Assembly: GCA_019359325.1 (NCBI GenBank)
Contig: JAHHHN010000003.1
Coordinates: forward strand, 310,001 to 374,000
Direction: 5' to 3'
DNA: 64,000 nt
Origin: Mojavia pulchra JT2-VF2
GTDB taxonomy: Bacteria > Cyanobacteriota > Cyanobacteriia > Cyanobacteriales > Nostocaceae
A program made the position numbers and the translations under genes. Shown piece after piece: positions 34,881 to 43,041 of the stretch (positions are counted from its first letter, which is position 1; every line of letters begins with the position of its first letter). The notes beneath the pieces are model-generated. The model was not told the DNA's origin. It searched no databases and was given only the letters and a program-made list of their open reading frames with translations.

Positions 34881-36259
34881 TAGGTCGTCATTGACGCTGG
34901 GGAATTGTTAGTGCTGGTTGCCAATTCTACATTTGTTGAGGCTTCGCTCACGCGCAAGATTCTCGCTCCCAATTGCTGCAACTTCAAATCGAATCGATCA
35001 TAGCCGCGATCAAGATGGTGCAATCCCTGAAATGTAGTTTTCCCTTCTGCTGCCAGTCCTGCTAAGACTAGGGCTGCTGATGCTCGCAAGTCTGTGCCTA
35101 TTACTGGTGCGCCTGATAACATCGGTACTCCTCGAACAAAGGCAGCATTGCCCTTGACGCGAATATCTGCCCCTAAGCGATTTAACTCTGAGGCATGACG
35201 TAACCGATTCTCAAACACAGATTCGTTAATTAAGCTGTCGCCTTCTGCCAGAGTTAGCAAAGCCATAAATGGTGCTTGCATATCTGTGGGAAAGCCTGGA
35301 TGGGGTAATGTTTCAATATCTGTTGCCTTGAGAGATTCCGCAGGCAGGATACGTAAGCAATCAGACCCTTCCTCAATTATCCGCACGCCAATATCTCGCA
35401 ACTTGGCAATCACCGGAAATAAATGATCTGCACACACTGAAGACAAAGTAATCTCTGAGCGAGTGATAGCCCCTGCGACCAAAAAAGTTCCTGCTTCGAT
35501 GCGATCGGGAATAATGTTGTATTCAGTAGAATGCAACTTGGGTACACCAACGATTGTAATCGTACTAGTGCCAGCACCCTGAATCTTAGCCCCCATCGCA
35601 TTACAGAAATTCGCCAGATCGACTACTTCTGGTTCTCGTGCAGCGTTTTCGATGATCGTTTCGCCATCTGCTAGAGTAGCGGCCATCATCAAAGTTTCTG
35701 TCGCTCCCACGCTGGGGCTATCCAGATAAATCTTCGCTCCCTTTAACCTGCCACTGCTGCCAGGAACATAGGCATTACAAATACCATGCTCAATCTGGAC
35801 TTCGGCTCCCATGGCTTGCAGTCCCCGGACATGCAAATCAACTGGTCTTGCCCCAATTGCACAACCGCCTGGTAACGGCATTTGGGCTACTCCCAGCCGT
35901 GCCAAAATCGGGCCAATGGCAAAAAAACTTGCCCGCAATTGGGTAACGAGTTCGTAGGGAGCCTTGGATGTGGTAATTTCACTGGCATTGATATCTAAAG
36001 TGTCACCGTTTCGTGTTAAACGAATACCCAAAGCTGATAAAACCTGACCCATCCGCTCTACGTCCGCTAATAAGGGAACATTACGGATGTGACAATCTCC
36101 TGAACATAGCAAAGTTCCAGCCATGATCACCAGTGCTGAGTTTTTGGCCCCGCTCACTTTTACATGGCCTTGCAAAGGATGCCCTCCCCAAATCTGCAAG
36201 ACTGAGGAGTCTGCTTCAAGAGAAGATTTAGCATCTGGTAAGCTGCTAGAAGGATTAAT
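34880..36259 (-). CDS. murA: UDP-N-acetylglucosamine 1-carboxyvinyltransferase
   Basis: MurA transfers enolpyruvate from PEP to UDP-GlcNAc, the first committed step of peptidoglycan synthesis. Motifs: [34 protein letters not shown] (the loop where Cys attacks PEP), [33 protein letters not shown] and [18 protein letters not shown]. No ATG, GTG or usable TTG with a ribosome site precedes the conserved LQIWGG. A perfect GGAGGT stands six bases before an in-frame ATT codon (36257-36259), giving an N-terminus [13 protein letters not shown], so I place the start there. The alternative is TTG at 36199 (439 residues), which has no Shine-Dalgarno. Confidence 0.9.
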   Translation of the reverse strand: MNPSSSLPDAKSSLEADSSVLQIWGGHPLQGHVKVSGAKNSALVIMAGTLLCSGDCHIRNVPLLADVERMGQVLSALGIRLTRNGDTLDINASEITTSKAPYELVTQLRASFFAIGPILARLGVAQMPLPGGCAIGARPVDLHVRGLQAMGAEVQIEHGICNAYVPGSSGRLKGAKIYLDSPSVGATETLMMAATLADGETIIENAAREPEVVDLANFCNAMGAKIQGAGTSTITIVGVPKLHSTEYNIIPDRIEAGTFLVAGAITRSEITLSSVCADHLFPVIAKLRDIGVRIIEEGSDCLRILPAESLKATDIETLPHPGFPTDMQAPFMALLTLAEGDSLINESVFENRLRHASELNRLGADIRVKGNAAFVRGVPMLSGAPVIGTDLRASAALVLAGLAAEGKTTFQGLHHLDRGYDRFDLKLQQLGARILRVSEASTNVELATSTNNSPASMTT

Positions 36260-36565
36260 AAGCCTACCTCCAAAATAAATACGTAAATTTAAAGGTTTGA
36301 AGTTGGTTTTGATTCTACAGTAAAGAATAGATTTGTCTACATTTTGCCTCTACATCTTGTATCAATAAATTGTTTTTTGGGGAATTATAATCGCTCAAAG
36401 CAAGTTGCAGCAAGCTTTGTAAGAATTTAAAATTTTAGTGGCAATCAACACCAAAACTTTAACCTGAGCAAAAGTCTATACTCAGTAAGGGCAAGGCACA
36501 GCCGCACTTGACAAAAATCAATAATATTAGTAATAATTAGAAATTGTCGATAAGAAGATATGCCA
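36260..36565. promoter_or_regulatory. Divergent region between murA and tRNA-Leu(CAG), with murA ribosome site
   Basis: GGAGGT at 36266-36271 (minus strand) is the murA ribosome-binding site. The rest of this 300-bp region must hold the murA promoter (minus) and the tRNA-Leu(CAG) promoter (plus). No specific boxes were assigned. Confidence 0.5.
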
Positions 36566-36647
36566 GCGGAACTGGCGGAATTGGCAGACGCGCTAGATTC
36601 AGGTTCTAGTGCCGCAAGGCTTCCGGGTTCAAGTCCCGGGTTCCGCA
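36566..36647 (+). tRNA. trnL-CAG: tRNA-Leu (anticodon CAG)
   Basis: An 82-nt class II tRNA. GCGGAAC pairs with GTTCCGC, discriminator A. The anticodon stem is CTAGA/TCTAG with loop TTCAGGT (anticodon CAG). The variable arm GCCGCAAGGC and the T arm with GGTTCAAGTCC are present. CCA is not encoded. Confidence 0.97.
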
Positions 36648-36657
36648 TTTGAGTATA

Positions 36658-36702
36658 AAGTGCTGAGTCTTAAGTCCTGAGTAGGATGAAGACTCAGCAC
36701 TT
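36658..36702. repeat. 14-bp perfect inverted repeat after tRNA-Leu
   Basis: AAGTGCTGAGTCTT (36658-36671) pairs exactly with AAGACTCAGCACTT (36689-36702) across a 17-base loop. It lies between the tRNA and the methylase gene and may act as a terminator. Related GTGCTGAGT pieces occur near 37954, 55760 and 62235. Confidence 0.75.
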
Positions 36703-36725
36703 AGTACTTTTAACTCGATACTTTC

Positions 36726-37508
36726 ATGTTAACAAGTTTACAAAATCCTTTAGTCAAGCAAATCCGCAAACTGCACTCTACTAAAGAACGGCATAAGCAG
36801 GAGCTATTTTTATTAGAAGGGACGCATCTTTTGGAGGAAGCCTGCGCGGTAAATTATCCGTTAGTCACAGTATGCTGCACCCCAGCATGGCAAACAGCCC
36901 ATGCTGCACTCTGGGAGGAAGCTTGTAGTCGATGCGATCGCGCCGAAATTGTCAGTGAGGAAGTTTTAGAGGCGATCGCCACTACTGTACAACCAGATGG
37001 CGTTGTCGCAACTGCAAAACGAAGCGATCGCCTGACTCAAGTGCCTTTGACTGGTTTAGTCCTAGCCTTGGAAACTGTGCAAGATCCCGGCAATTTAGGT
37101 ACGATCATTCGCACTGCGGCGGCGGCTGGAGCATCAGGTTTGTGGCTGAGTGAAGATAGCGTAGATTTAGATAACCCAAAAGTTCTTCGCGCCTCTGCTG
37201 GGCAGTGGTTTCGCCTAGCAATGGCGGTGAGTGATAATTTTAAAGCTACAGTTCAAGCCAGCCAGCAAGCAGGAATGCAGATAGTAGCAACTTTACCCAG
37301 CGCCACTTTAACTTACTGGGAAGTTGACTGGCGCAAGCCCAGTTTAATTTTATTGGGTAACGAAGGTGCTGGGTTGTCGGCAGAGGTAGCGGCGATCGCA
37401 GACAAGCAAGTAAAGATTCCTCTCAGTCCAGGGGTAGAATCCTTGAACGTGGCGATCACAGCGGCTTTAATGTTATACGAAGCGCAGCGGCAAAAGATTT
37501 ATCAATAA
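36726..37508 (+). CDS. TrmH/SpoU family RNA 2'-O-methyltransferase
   Basis: A 260-residue SPOUT methylase. The N-terminal substrate-binding domain starts LTSLQNPLVKQIRKLHSTKER. The knotted catalytic domain has motif 1 LETVQDPGNLGTIIRTAAAAGA (about 120-140), motif 2 ILLGNEGAGLS and motif 3 IPLSPGVESLNVAITAALMLYE. These enzymes methylate ribose in rRNA or tRNA with S-adenosylmethionine. The target cannot be identified here. Confidence 0.93.
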   Translation: MLTSLQNPLVKQIRKLHSTKERHKQELFLLEGTHLLEEACAVNYPLVTVCCTPAWQTAHAALWEEACSRCDRAEIVSEEVLEAIATTVQPDGVVATAKRSDRLTQVPLTGLVLALETVQDPGNLGTIIRTAAAAGASGLWLSEDSVDLDNPKVLRASAGQWFRLAMAVSDNFKATVQASQQAGMQIVATLPSATLTYWEVDWRKPSLILLGNEGAGLSAEVAAIADKQVKIPLSPGVESLNVAITAALMLYEAQRQKIYQ

Positions 37509-37530
37509 CGATGAATTTTAACTTTTATTT

Positions 37531-37785
37531 TTATTGATTGCTATCTGCCAGATATTGCTCAATATCAGCAAGTGCATCCTCAAAAGCTTCTATATCAATA
37601 GAAGCTAAATCTTTATCTTCTTGATCTAGTACATCTGGTTGGGGATCATTGACAATGCTAAGGTTTAATTCTGGCATGGCTTCATCCTCAGTAGGATTTT
37701 CTTGTAAAATATCCTCCAATTCATCGAGGGATGCTTCAAAATCTTTAGCAGCCATGTGGCGATGTTGTTCTTGACGCTTCTCCAT
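37531..37785 (-). CDS. Hypothetical acidic protein
   Basis: An 84-residue, very acidic helical protein (FEASLDELEDILQENPTEDEAMPEL, then IEAFEDALADIEQYLADSNQ, split here). I do not recognise it. I prefer the ATG at 37785 (MEKRQEQHRHMAAKDF); an in-frame GTG at 37863 would add 26 residues of different character. It converges on the methylase gene. Acidic proteins of this size are frequent in cyanobacteria and have no known role. Confidence 0.6.
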   Translation of the reverse strand: MEKRQEQHRHMAAKDFEASLDELEDILQENPTEDEAMPELNLSIVNDPQPDVLDQEDKDLASIDIEAFEDALADIEQYLADSNQ

Positions 37786-37975
37786 AATCTTGACCTGGGA
37801 ATTTTGATTTACTAGCGTAATTTTGAGTGCAATTGCTACAGCTTTATTTTGTGCATATTTCACATAATAATCTCGACTATCGGGGCTAAAGTGGGTAATT
37901 CTGTATCAAATTTACATATTTAACGTAAAAAAGTCTAATATCATGTCCGTTTGAGTGCTGAGTAGAATACTAGTC

Positions 37976-37996
37976 CCCAATGCCCAATGCCCAATG
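37976..37996 (+). repeat. Heptamer tandem repeat CCCAATG x3
   Basis: Three exact tandem copies of a 7-bp unit, the short tandemly repeated (STRR) type typical of heterocystous cyanobacteria. Confidence 0.85.
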
Positions 37997-38010
37997 CCGA
38001 ATACCCTTAA

Positions 38011-38433
38011 TTACTTCACACCAGAATGTAGCGTTTGCGAAAATCTGTCCAATATGAGGCTGGGTATTGGTCGTGGACGCATTGTCTTAGCTTCTACCCA
38101 AACCCACAACACCTCAGCCGTCACTAGCAAGTCCTCCTGATTTTGTTTGCGGATTTCGTAGCGTCGGAAGCTGCGAGTACCACGAATTTCTCTTACCCAA
38201 GTAGTGACTTCCAAAGTCTCGCCTGCTACGGCTGGGCGTAGATAGTCAATCTCTACCCGTCGCATGACAAATACGCCGCCAAATTCTTTGTAGACATCCA
38301 ATGTTAAACCCAAGTGTTCTGAGTGTTCAATAGCTGCTTGTTCTAAATAGTTTTGGTAGACGGCGTTGTTGACATGACCAAGAGCATCCATTTCATAGTG
38401 TCGAACACGCAGTAGAGTTTTGAATACTGACAT
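38011..38433 (-). CDS. Hotdog-fold acyl-CoA thioesterase (4HBT/YbgC type)
   Basis: A 140-residue single hotdog domain. The conserved start is LLRVRHYEMDALGHVNNAVYQNYLEQAAIEH, whose D-x2-GHVNN-Y pattern holds the catalytic aspartate. Later parts are VEIDYLRPAVAGETLEVTTWV and RRYEIRK. It should hydrolyse an acyl-CoA or similar thioester in the cytoplasm. In cyanobacteria related proteins include DHNA-CoA thioesterase of phylloquinone synthesis, but the sequence does not settle the substrate. Confidence 0.9.
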   Translation of the reverse strand: MSVFKTLLRVRHYEMDALGHVNNAVYQNYLEQAAIEHSEHLGLTLDVYKEFGGVFVMRRVEIDYLRPAVAGETLEVTTWVREIRGTRSFRRYEIRKQNQEDLLVTAEVLWVWVEAKTMRPRPIPSLILDRFSQTLHSGVK

Positions 38434-38574
38434 GGGTTAATTGATAGTTTGGCGCTTTTGTAGTTAGTACACTTTTTCTATATTAGATGTATTCAAGTTT
38501 CTACTAGAGCAACCCAAACGTTAATCGTTGGGTTTCGTTACTCAACCCAATCGACAATTATCCTTAACTGAACT

Positions 38575-38701
38575 CAATACGGTTCAGATAATAGTTGATC
38601 CTCCCTAACCCTCCCTTTTAAGGAGGGAATTAAGCCCCCCTTAGAAAAAGGGGGGTTGGGGGGATCTTCTGGAATCGAATACTAATAACTGAACCGTATT
38701 G
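38575..38701. mobile_element. MITE-like element A (CAATACGGTTCAG inverted ends), with nested repeat
   Basis: The left end CAATACGGTTCAG (38575-38587) is the reverse complement of the right end CTGAACCGTATTG (38689-38701). Inside, a second unit at 38597-38666 has its own ends, GATCCTCCCTAACC and GGTTGGGGGGATC, and two hairpins. No coding capacity. Related elements with the same ends lie at 40311-40526 and 42058-42161. Confidence 0.8.
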
Positions 38702-38732
38702 TAACTGAACTGTATTATGTTAAAAAGCTTTA

Positions 38733-38975
38733 TTACTGATGATTGCTAGGCGCACACCACTGAGCTATTGGTTCAATTCTTGCCTGTTGCATCAATTCTC
38801 CAATTTGCACTGGCTGACAGCCATAGGTAGAGGCTAACAATTGCTCGGCTTGATTTTTGGCTTCATCAATAGATATACCAAAAGTCATGATTTCTTCTTC
38901 TTGGTTACCTGTAATGCTATCAACTAGAATAATGCAGATATATTGTGGTTGATTTGATCTGATTTCCTGTACCAT
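38733..38975 (-). CDS. Hypothetical protein
   Basis: An 80-residue soluble protein, not recognised. Part reads ICIILVDSITGNQEEEIMTF, then IDEAKNQAEQLLAS, which suggests a small alpha/beta domain with a beta hairpin followed by a helix. No signal or TM. It stands alone among repeats. Two in-frame cysteines near the C-terminus (YGCQPV, WCAPS) are the only notable residues. Confidence 0.55.
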   Translation of the reverse strand: MVQEIRSNQPQYICIILVDSITGNQEEEIMTFGISIDEAKNQAEQLLASTYGCQPVQIGELMQQARIEPIAQWCAPSNHQ

Positions 38976-39486
38976 TGTTTACCTGCCATTTTTACTAATG
39001 GTAATTCTTGTTCTCAATCCATTTATAGGACTCATATTTGATTTTTGAACAAAATTCACTACACCTTTATTCCTTCTTCCCAGTCCCCAGTCCCCAATCC
39101 CCAGTCCCTTACCTCTACGAGTGATTCAGAAATCAAATCGGATTGCTATATAACCGCAAATAAAGCTGGATACTAGGGTATCTGTTTGAATAGAGCATGA
39201 TTTTAAACGTCTAACGATAAATTTTTGATATCCGAGAAAGCCGACGTTAAGAATTTTCTCAAACTAGAAAAAATTAGCCGTGGCAATAGTTTCTCATGAG
39301 AAAATAAGTTTACATAACAAATATCTGTTTGTAACTTTTTGTTTTGTTTGTCAAAAAAAGTATGCACTAAGGTAGATGTACTTTCTAACTGCATGATTGC
39401 ATTAAATCTCCGTTAGTTAGTGTCTACAAGTGCAGGGATGATTCAGAAGCTTTAATACAGGTTTACTAAAAATTGGAGGTTATAAA
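38976..39486. other. Intergenic with heptamer repeats
   Basis: About 510 bp. Four tandem CCCAGTC/CCCAATC heptamers lie at 39079-39106 (STRR type). A 63-codon frame on the minus strand (39203-39394) has no ribosome site or known motif and I do not call it. The end of the region carries the strong GGAGGT ribosome site for the small gene at 39487. Confidence 0.55.
39079..39106 (+). repeat. Heptamer tandem repeat CCCAGTC x4
   Basis: Four tandem 7-bp units, the third with one change (CCCAATC). STRR-type sequence. Confidence 0.85.
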
Positions 39487-39624
39487 ATGGCATTTCGTAA
39501 TAATGTAGTTACCAATATGTGGCAGAAAGTACAACAAGATTCAGTTAGTTGGGGATCGTTAGCACTTTGGGTAGGTAGTTTAATTGGGCTGTTAATAATG
39601 CTGTCAATGTTTGCTAACGCTTAA
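39487..39624 (+). CDS. Small single-TM protein (45 residues)
   Basis: The frame begins MAFRNNVVTNMWQKVQQD and continues SVSWGSLALWVGSLIGLLIM, ending LSMFANA. It has an amphipathic start and one membrane helix (about residues 22-42). A perfect GGAGGT lies six bases before the ATG, much stronger than for most genes in the window, so it is very likely translated. Its size resembles small subunits of photosynthetic or NDH-1 complexes, but I cannot match it to a named subunit. No partner gene is adjacent. Confidence 0.75.
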   Translation: MAFRNNVVTNMWQKVQQDSVSWGSLALWVGSLIGLLIMLSMFANA

Positions 39625-39691
39625 TTGCAGCAAAAACCTTCAAATTGGAAGCGGCTGGCTTACAAATGTAGTCAGCCTGATTTTCTATGTT

Positions 39692-39789
39692 ATACCAATT
39701 CAAATAATGTTTGCGACAAATAAATTATTCGTAAGGCCACAACATTGTTGTGCCCTACCCATCTGTCGCATTCTTTTTTCAATTAGTAT
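39692..39789. mobile_element. MITE-like element, ATACCAATT family, copy 1
   Basis: A 98-bp unit with ends ATACCAATT and AATTAGTAT (imperfect inverted repeat). The interior contains AATGTTTGCGAC, the palindrome CACAACATTGTTGTG and CATCTGTCGCATTC. The same order of blocks recurs at 57389-57681, where it is interrupted by another repeat. Confidence 0.7.
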
Positions 39790-39887
39790 TATGGCTAAAA
39801 TTTTCAATTAATGGGTATTCTTTCTACAATAGGATGGACTGCTATATCTAAAAAATTAGACCTCCAACAAATCCATCCTAATATTTT

Positions 39888-40217
39888 ATGAACAGTAAAA
39901 TTTTGGTATCAGTCGTAGTGCTAGCTAGTATTAGTTTAATTACTCCTGTTAAAGCTCAAGAGTCAACTACTCAAGAGTCGACTAATAATGAACCAGCTAA
40001 ATCCAATTTAGTACCCAATGCTTGTGTTCAAAACAAAGCAGAGACTTTACCGAATCCTTTTAGCGATGTGCCTTCAGATCATTGGGCGTTCAAAGCAGTG
40101 ATGACTATGCACTACTGCGGGGCTTTTCGCCAGGCTACGCCACCCGCTTTATTTGAGCAATTGAAACCAACTGAAACCCCGCGGCAACCACAGACAGAAC
40201 AGCAGTTGCAAAACTGA
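39888..40217 (+). CDS. Secreted small protein with SLH-like motif
   Basis: A 109-residue protein. Residues 1-23 are a signal peptide (VVVLASISLITPVKAQ). A low-complexity Ser/Thr/Glu stretch follows, then PFSDVPSDHWAFKAVMTMHYCGAF, which matches the start of an S-layer homology domain (F-DV--DHWA). Only about a third of an SLH domain is present, so surface anchoring by this motif alone is doubtful. The C-terminus is Pro/Gln-rich. It sits among repeat elements. No Shine-Dalgarno is obvious. Confidence 0.7.
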   Translation: MNSKILVSVVVLASISLITPVKAQESTTQESTNNEPAKSNLVPNACVQNKAETLPNPFSDVPSDHWAFKAVMTMHYCGAFRQATPPALFEQLKPTETPRQPQTEQQLQN

Positions 40218-40310
40218 AAATTAATAGTTAGTAATCAGCTACTTATTTTGAGCAAATATAGAACTCATATCTGATTTTTGAAATACACGTAGGCATTGCC
40301 CACAATATCC

Positions 40311-40526
40311 CAATACGGTTTGGTTAAGCTCTAAGCAGCTACTATGTGTCTGTGCATCACTTGTAGAGATTGCCTCTGTTGGATAGCTGTTTCTAACGCT
40401 TTGAGTACCGTACCTGATTCAACTATAGGCGAGACCAGTGAGAATTCTTTAAGTTGCATTTAATCTCAGTACGGTTAGGTGATAACCCTCAGTCTATCTG
40501 GTTTTTGGCTTCACCGAACCGTATTG
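40311..40526. mobile_element. MITE-like element B (CAATACGGTTTGG inverted ends)
   Basis: A 216-bp unit. The left end CAATACGGTTTGGTTAAGCT is mirrored by TCACCGAACCGTATTG at the right. No coding capacity. Same end family as elements at 38575 and 42058. Confidence 0.7.
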
Positions 40527-40541
40527 GTTCTGGTTGCATGA

Positions 40542-40659
40542 GAGCATCCCAAATGTGTAAATTTATTTTTTTGTAGTGCGGGCTTCTAGCCCGCTGACTT
40601 GACATTAGGGAGCAAGATGCTCCCACTACAAATTTATTAAGGGCAAAATTGGGATGCTC
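40542..40659. mobile_element. MITE-like element with GAGCATCCCAA inverted ends
   Basis: A 118-bp unit. GAGCATCCCAA at the left and TTGGGATGCTC at the right are exact inverted repeats, and the similarity continues inward for about ten bases. The interior holds two hairpins, GCGGGCTTCTAGCCCGC and GGGAGCAAGATGCTCCC. Confidence 0.75.
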
Positions 40660-40917
40660 CCGGCTGCATCACTGATTAGGTGTTTAGCTACGTAATTTTC
40701 TATTCTTAACTGGGCTATTTCTGCTTTTTTTAGCCTAGTTTACTAGAGGGAGCCTGTAGTTTTTTTATTTCTATTCGTCACATTTAAACAAAAATCTTAA
40801 AGTTCTTTTGGACTCGTTTTTTTTACAATTAAGCAGTAGGTTACTAACACTACACCACACGTCTATAAGAGTTTAGACTTTTGGTTTCAGTCTATAACTT
40901 GACTTTGGTGAATAAAA

Positions 40918-41937
40918 ATGGTTTTACCCGTAAATGATACGTTTGCTAATAGTATTCTCTTAAACGGAACAGAACTCACTGTTTTCGGTACTAATACAGG
41001 CGCGACAGGTGAACCTGGTGAACCTGACCATGCTGGAAGAAGTGTTTTTGGCGATCCTGCTAATGCGGAATCAATATGGTGGGCTTGGACTGCGCCAGCA
41101 AATGGCGTAGTCGTTCTGGACACTTTCGGAAGTAATTACGATACCACTTTAGCCGTATATACTGGCAACGCTGTCAATAACCTTACAGAAATTGCGAGTA
41201 ATGATGATTACTCTGGTTTGCAGAGTCAAGTAGCTTTTAACGCTACAGCTGGTCAAACCTATCGCATAGCAGTCGATGGGTTTAGTGGTAGTGACGGTGA
41301 CATTACGCTCAATTTAAGAACAATCGCTCTTCCCGAACAATTAGGTGGTAAAAACTTAATTCCTCCCAATCTTCCTGCTCCCGCTAAGGCTGCGGCAAAT
41401 TCACACGTTTTTTTCCCAGACACGGCTCGAGCCGCCTACGATCCGGATAGTGTACCTAAAGGAGCAACGAATTTACGGTCTAATGTCTTTTCAAAAAACG
41501 CAAATGCGAATGTTTTTAACTCTACACAAGTCCCTTGGACTAGTGTGCAAGGGAATATCGGTGATAATTCGGTAGATCCCTTAACGGGGCCAAGACCACT
41601 CTTCCCCGGAAATGACGTTGATTTTTACCAAGTTTCTGCCACAGCAGGACAAACACTTACAATCGACATTGATAATGGAATAGGCGGTAACGGCTCGGTT
41701 GACACCATGTTATGGCTGTTTAATTCAAAAAACCAGCTTATCGCATCCAACGATGACTTCTTCGCTGAAGATCCTGGTAGCATATCCACTTTGGATTCCT
41801 ATTTGCAATATGGGGTTGAGAGCAGTGGACAGTACTATATTGCAGTAACTTCTTTTGGCAATTTTTGGGATGGTAATTCCTGGACTTATTTTGGTGGTGG
41901 TACGGGTGATTACACCCTTAATGTCAGCAGAGGTTAA
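40918..41937 (+). CDS. Protein with two PPC-like beta-sandwich domains
   Basis: A 339-residue protein with two bacterial pre-peptidase C-terminal (PPC) type domains. The first, about 10-140, has ESIWWAWTAPANGVVVLDTFGSNYDTTLAVYTG with its ASNDDYSG turn (split here). The second, about 225-339, has NDVDFYQVSATAGQTLTIDID, DTMLWLFNSKNQLIASNDDFF and SSGQYYIAVTSFG. PPC domains usually follow a secreted protease; no protease domain or classical signal peptide is present. It is probably an extracellular or surface protein exported by another route (for example type I), but no RTX repeats are seen. Confidence 0.8.
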   Translation: MVLPVNDTFANSILLNGTELTVFGTNTGATGEPGEPDHAGRSVFGDPANAESIWWAWTAPANGVVVLDTFGSNYDTTLAVYTGNAVNNLTEIASNDDYSGLQSQVAFNATAGQTYRIAVDGFSGSDGDITLNLRTIALPEQLGGKNLIPPNLPAPAKAAANSHVFFPDTARAAYDPDSVPKGATNLRSNVFSKNANANVFNSTQVPWTSVQGNIGDNSVDPLTGPRPLFPGNDVDFYQVSATAGQTLTIDIDNGIGGNGSVDTMLWLFNSKNQLIASNDDFFAEDPGSISTLDSYLQYGVESSGQYYIAVTSFGNFWDGNSWTYFGGGTGDYTLNVSRG

Positions 41938-41940
41938 TTT

Positions 41941-41986
41941 TTCTAAAAAGAGTAACCCTGAAAAATCAAGGTCACTCTTTTTAGAA
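41941..41986 (+). terminator. Stem-loop terminator of the PPC-domain gene
   Basis: TTCTAAAAAGAGT and ACTCTTTTTAGAA (13 bp, exact) flank a 20-base loop directly after the stop codon. The T-rich right arm makes it a plausible intrinsic terminator, although no separate U tract follows. Confidence 0.65.
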
Positions 41987-42057
41987 TGTCAAATTATTGA
42001 CAATTTCCCACTAGCTATACTTTTACAGAAATTGACCCAGAAATTAAACTCCTGGGC

Positions 42058-42161
42058 CAATACGGTTCGGATAAGCTGGGGAGGAAAAAGAGTTACTTTT
42101 CAATGGCTCTTCTCTCCCCCTGCTTGCCCCTACAGATAAATTTCTTAACCGAACGATATTG
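42058..42161. mobile_element. MITE-like element C (CAATACGGTTCGG inverted ends)
   Basis: A 104-bp unit with left end CAATACGGTTCGGATAAG and right end CTTAACCGAACGATATTG. No coding capacity. It is the shortest of three related elements within 3.6 kb. Confidence 0.7.
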
Positions 42162-42282
42162 CACCATATCCGGATTTTGGTGTGCAATGCCTACCCTACT
42201 ATGTTTCCGAATATCTACAACCAAGATATGCTCATGATTAAAGTAATTACTTTAAGTTCTGCTACGTGCAGAGGAGAAAACG

Positions 42283-42603
42283 ATGGCATGGGTATATCTT
42301 TTAATTGCTGGTTTGTTAGAGATTGGCTGGGCAATTGGTCTTAAGTATTCGCAGGGTTTTAGCAAGCCAGGTTTCAGTATCGCTACTGTTGCTGGCATGA
42401 TATTGAGTTTCATCTTCTTGTCAACAGCACTCCGCACACTACCAGTGGGTACAGCCTACGCCATCTGGACTGGTATAGGAGCTATGGGTACGGCTGTGTT
42501 GGGTATAGTTCTATTTAGAGAACCTGCTTCTATAGAGCGTTTGTTTTGTATTGGCTTAATTATGGCAGGTGTAGTGGGACTCAGGTTTGTTTCTTCTCAC
42601 TAG
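42283..42603 (+). CDS. gdx: SMR family guanidinium exporter (Gdx/SugE)
   Basis: A 106-residue protein with four TM helices. The first helix has the essential glutamate in [18 protein letters not shown], and [22 protein letters not shown] is the SugE/Gdx hallmark (distinct from EmrE). Proteins of this subtype export guanidinium in exchange for protons and work as antiparallel dimers in the inner membrane; one gene is enough. The ribosome site AGAGGAG precedes the ATG. I see no convincing guanidine riboswitch in the leader. Confidence 0.92.
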   Translation: MAWVYLLIAGLLEIGWAIGLKYSQGFSKPGFSIATVAGMILSFIFLSTALRTLPVGTAYAIWTGIGAMGTAVLGIVLFREPASIERLFCIGLIMAGVVGLRFVSSH

Positions 42604-42613
42604 CAGAGTTGTT

Positions 42614-42967
42614 TTACCGTGATTCTAGCTTTGAGACTCGCGTCTCTAATTTGTTGACTTGTTGCTTAAGTTCAACCATTAAAGTTGCTAGTCGATCAAA
42701 CATGCGATCGCGCTCTTGCTGTGATAAATTGCGTCTAGGCCCTGAAGGCTGTGGGGTGATGGTCGTTCTTGGGGATGGAGAAAAGCGACCTTGACCAAAT
42801 TGAGACTGTATTTGGTTTAACTGTAACTGAACACGACGTAAATCTGCTTCTAGGTTGTTAATCCGAGATTGTACTTGCTGGGATGCAGCCGGGTGTGATA
42901 GTAGCCCCATCCAGATAAACATGGCTAAAACTCCAGCCAACAATAATTTGTTAAATTTATTTGACAT
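42614..42967 (-). CDS. Exported coiled-coil protein
   Basis: A 117-residue protein. A signal peptide or anchor occupies about 1-30 (KLLLAGVLAMFIWMGLLSHPAASQ). A coiled coil follows (VQSRINNLEADLRRVQLQLNQ), then a Pro/Ser-rich linker (SPSPRTTITPQPSG) and a second coiled coil at the C-terminus (LMVELKQQVNKLETRVSKLESR). The function is unknown. It converges on the gdx gene, with 10 bp between stop codons. Confidence 0.75.
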   Translation of the reverse strand: MSNKFNKLLLAGVLAMFIWMGLLSHPAASQQVQSRINNLEADLRRVQLQLNQIQSQFGQGRFSPSPRTTITPQPSGPRRNLSQQERDRMFDRLATLMVELKQQVNKLETRVSKLESR

Positions 42968-43041
42968 TTCATCTACTCCTTTGGGGAGTATTTACCGTAT
43001 TTCCTCTATCTTATTTATCTAATTCTGCCTTTATTTAGCAT

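Larger units (their letters stand above)
40218..40917. other. 700-bp intergenic region composed largely of repeat elements
   Basis: No gene. It contains MITE-like element B at 40311-40526 and a third type of inverted-repeat element at 40542-40659. The final 200 bp are AT-rich and must hold the promoter of the PPC-domain gene at 40918. Confidence 0.6.

Noticed and set aside
39203-39394. 63-codon minus-strand frame
   Set aside because: No ribosome site, no motif, and AT-rich composition; likely chance.
42140-42282. Guanidine riboswitch upstream of gdx
   Set aside because: A small hairpin TCTGC-TACGT-GCAGA precedes the ribosome site, but the loop is not ACGR and no second hairpin of the mini-ykkC type is present. 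A covariance-model search would settle it.
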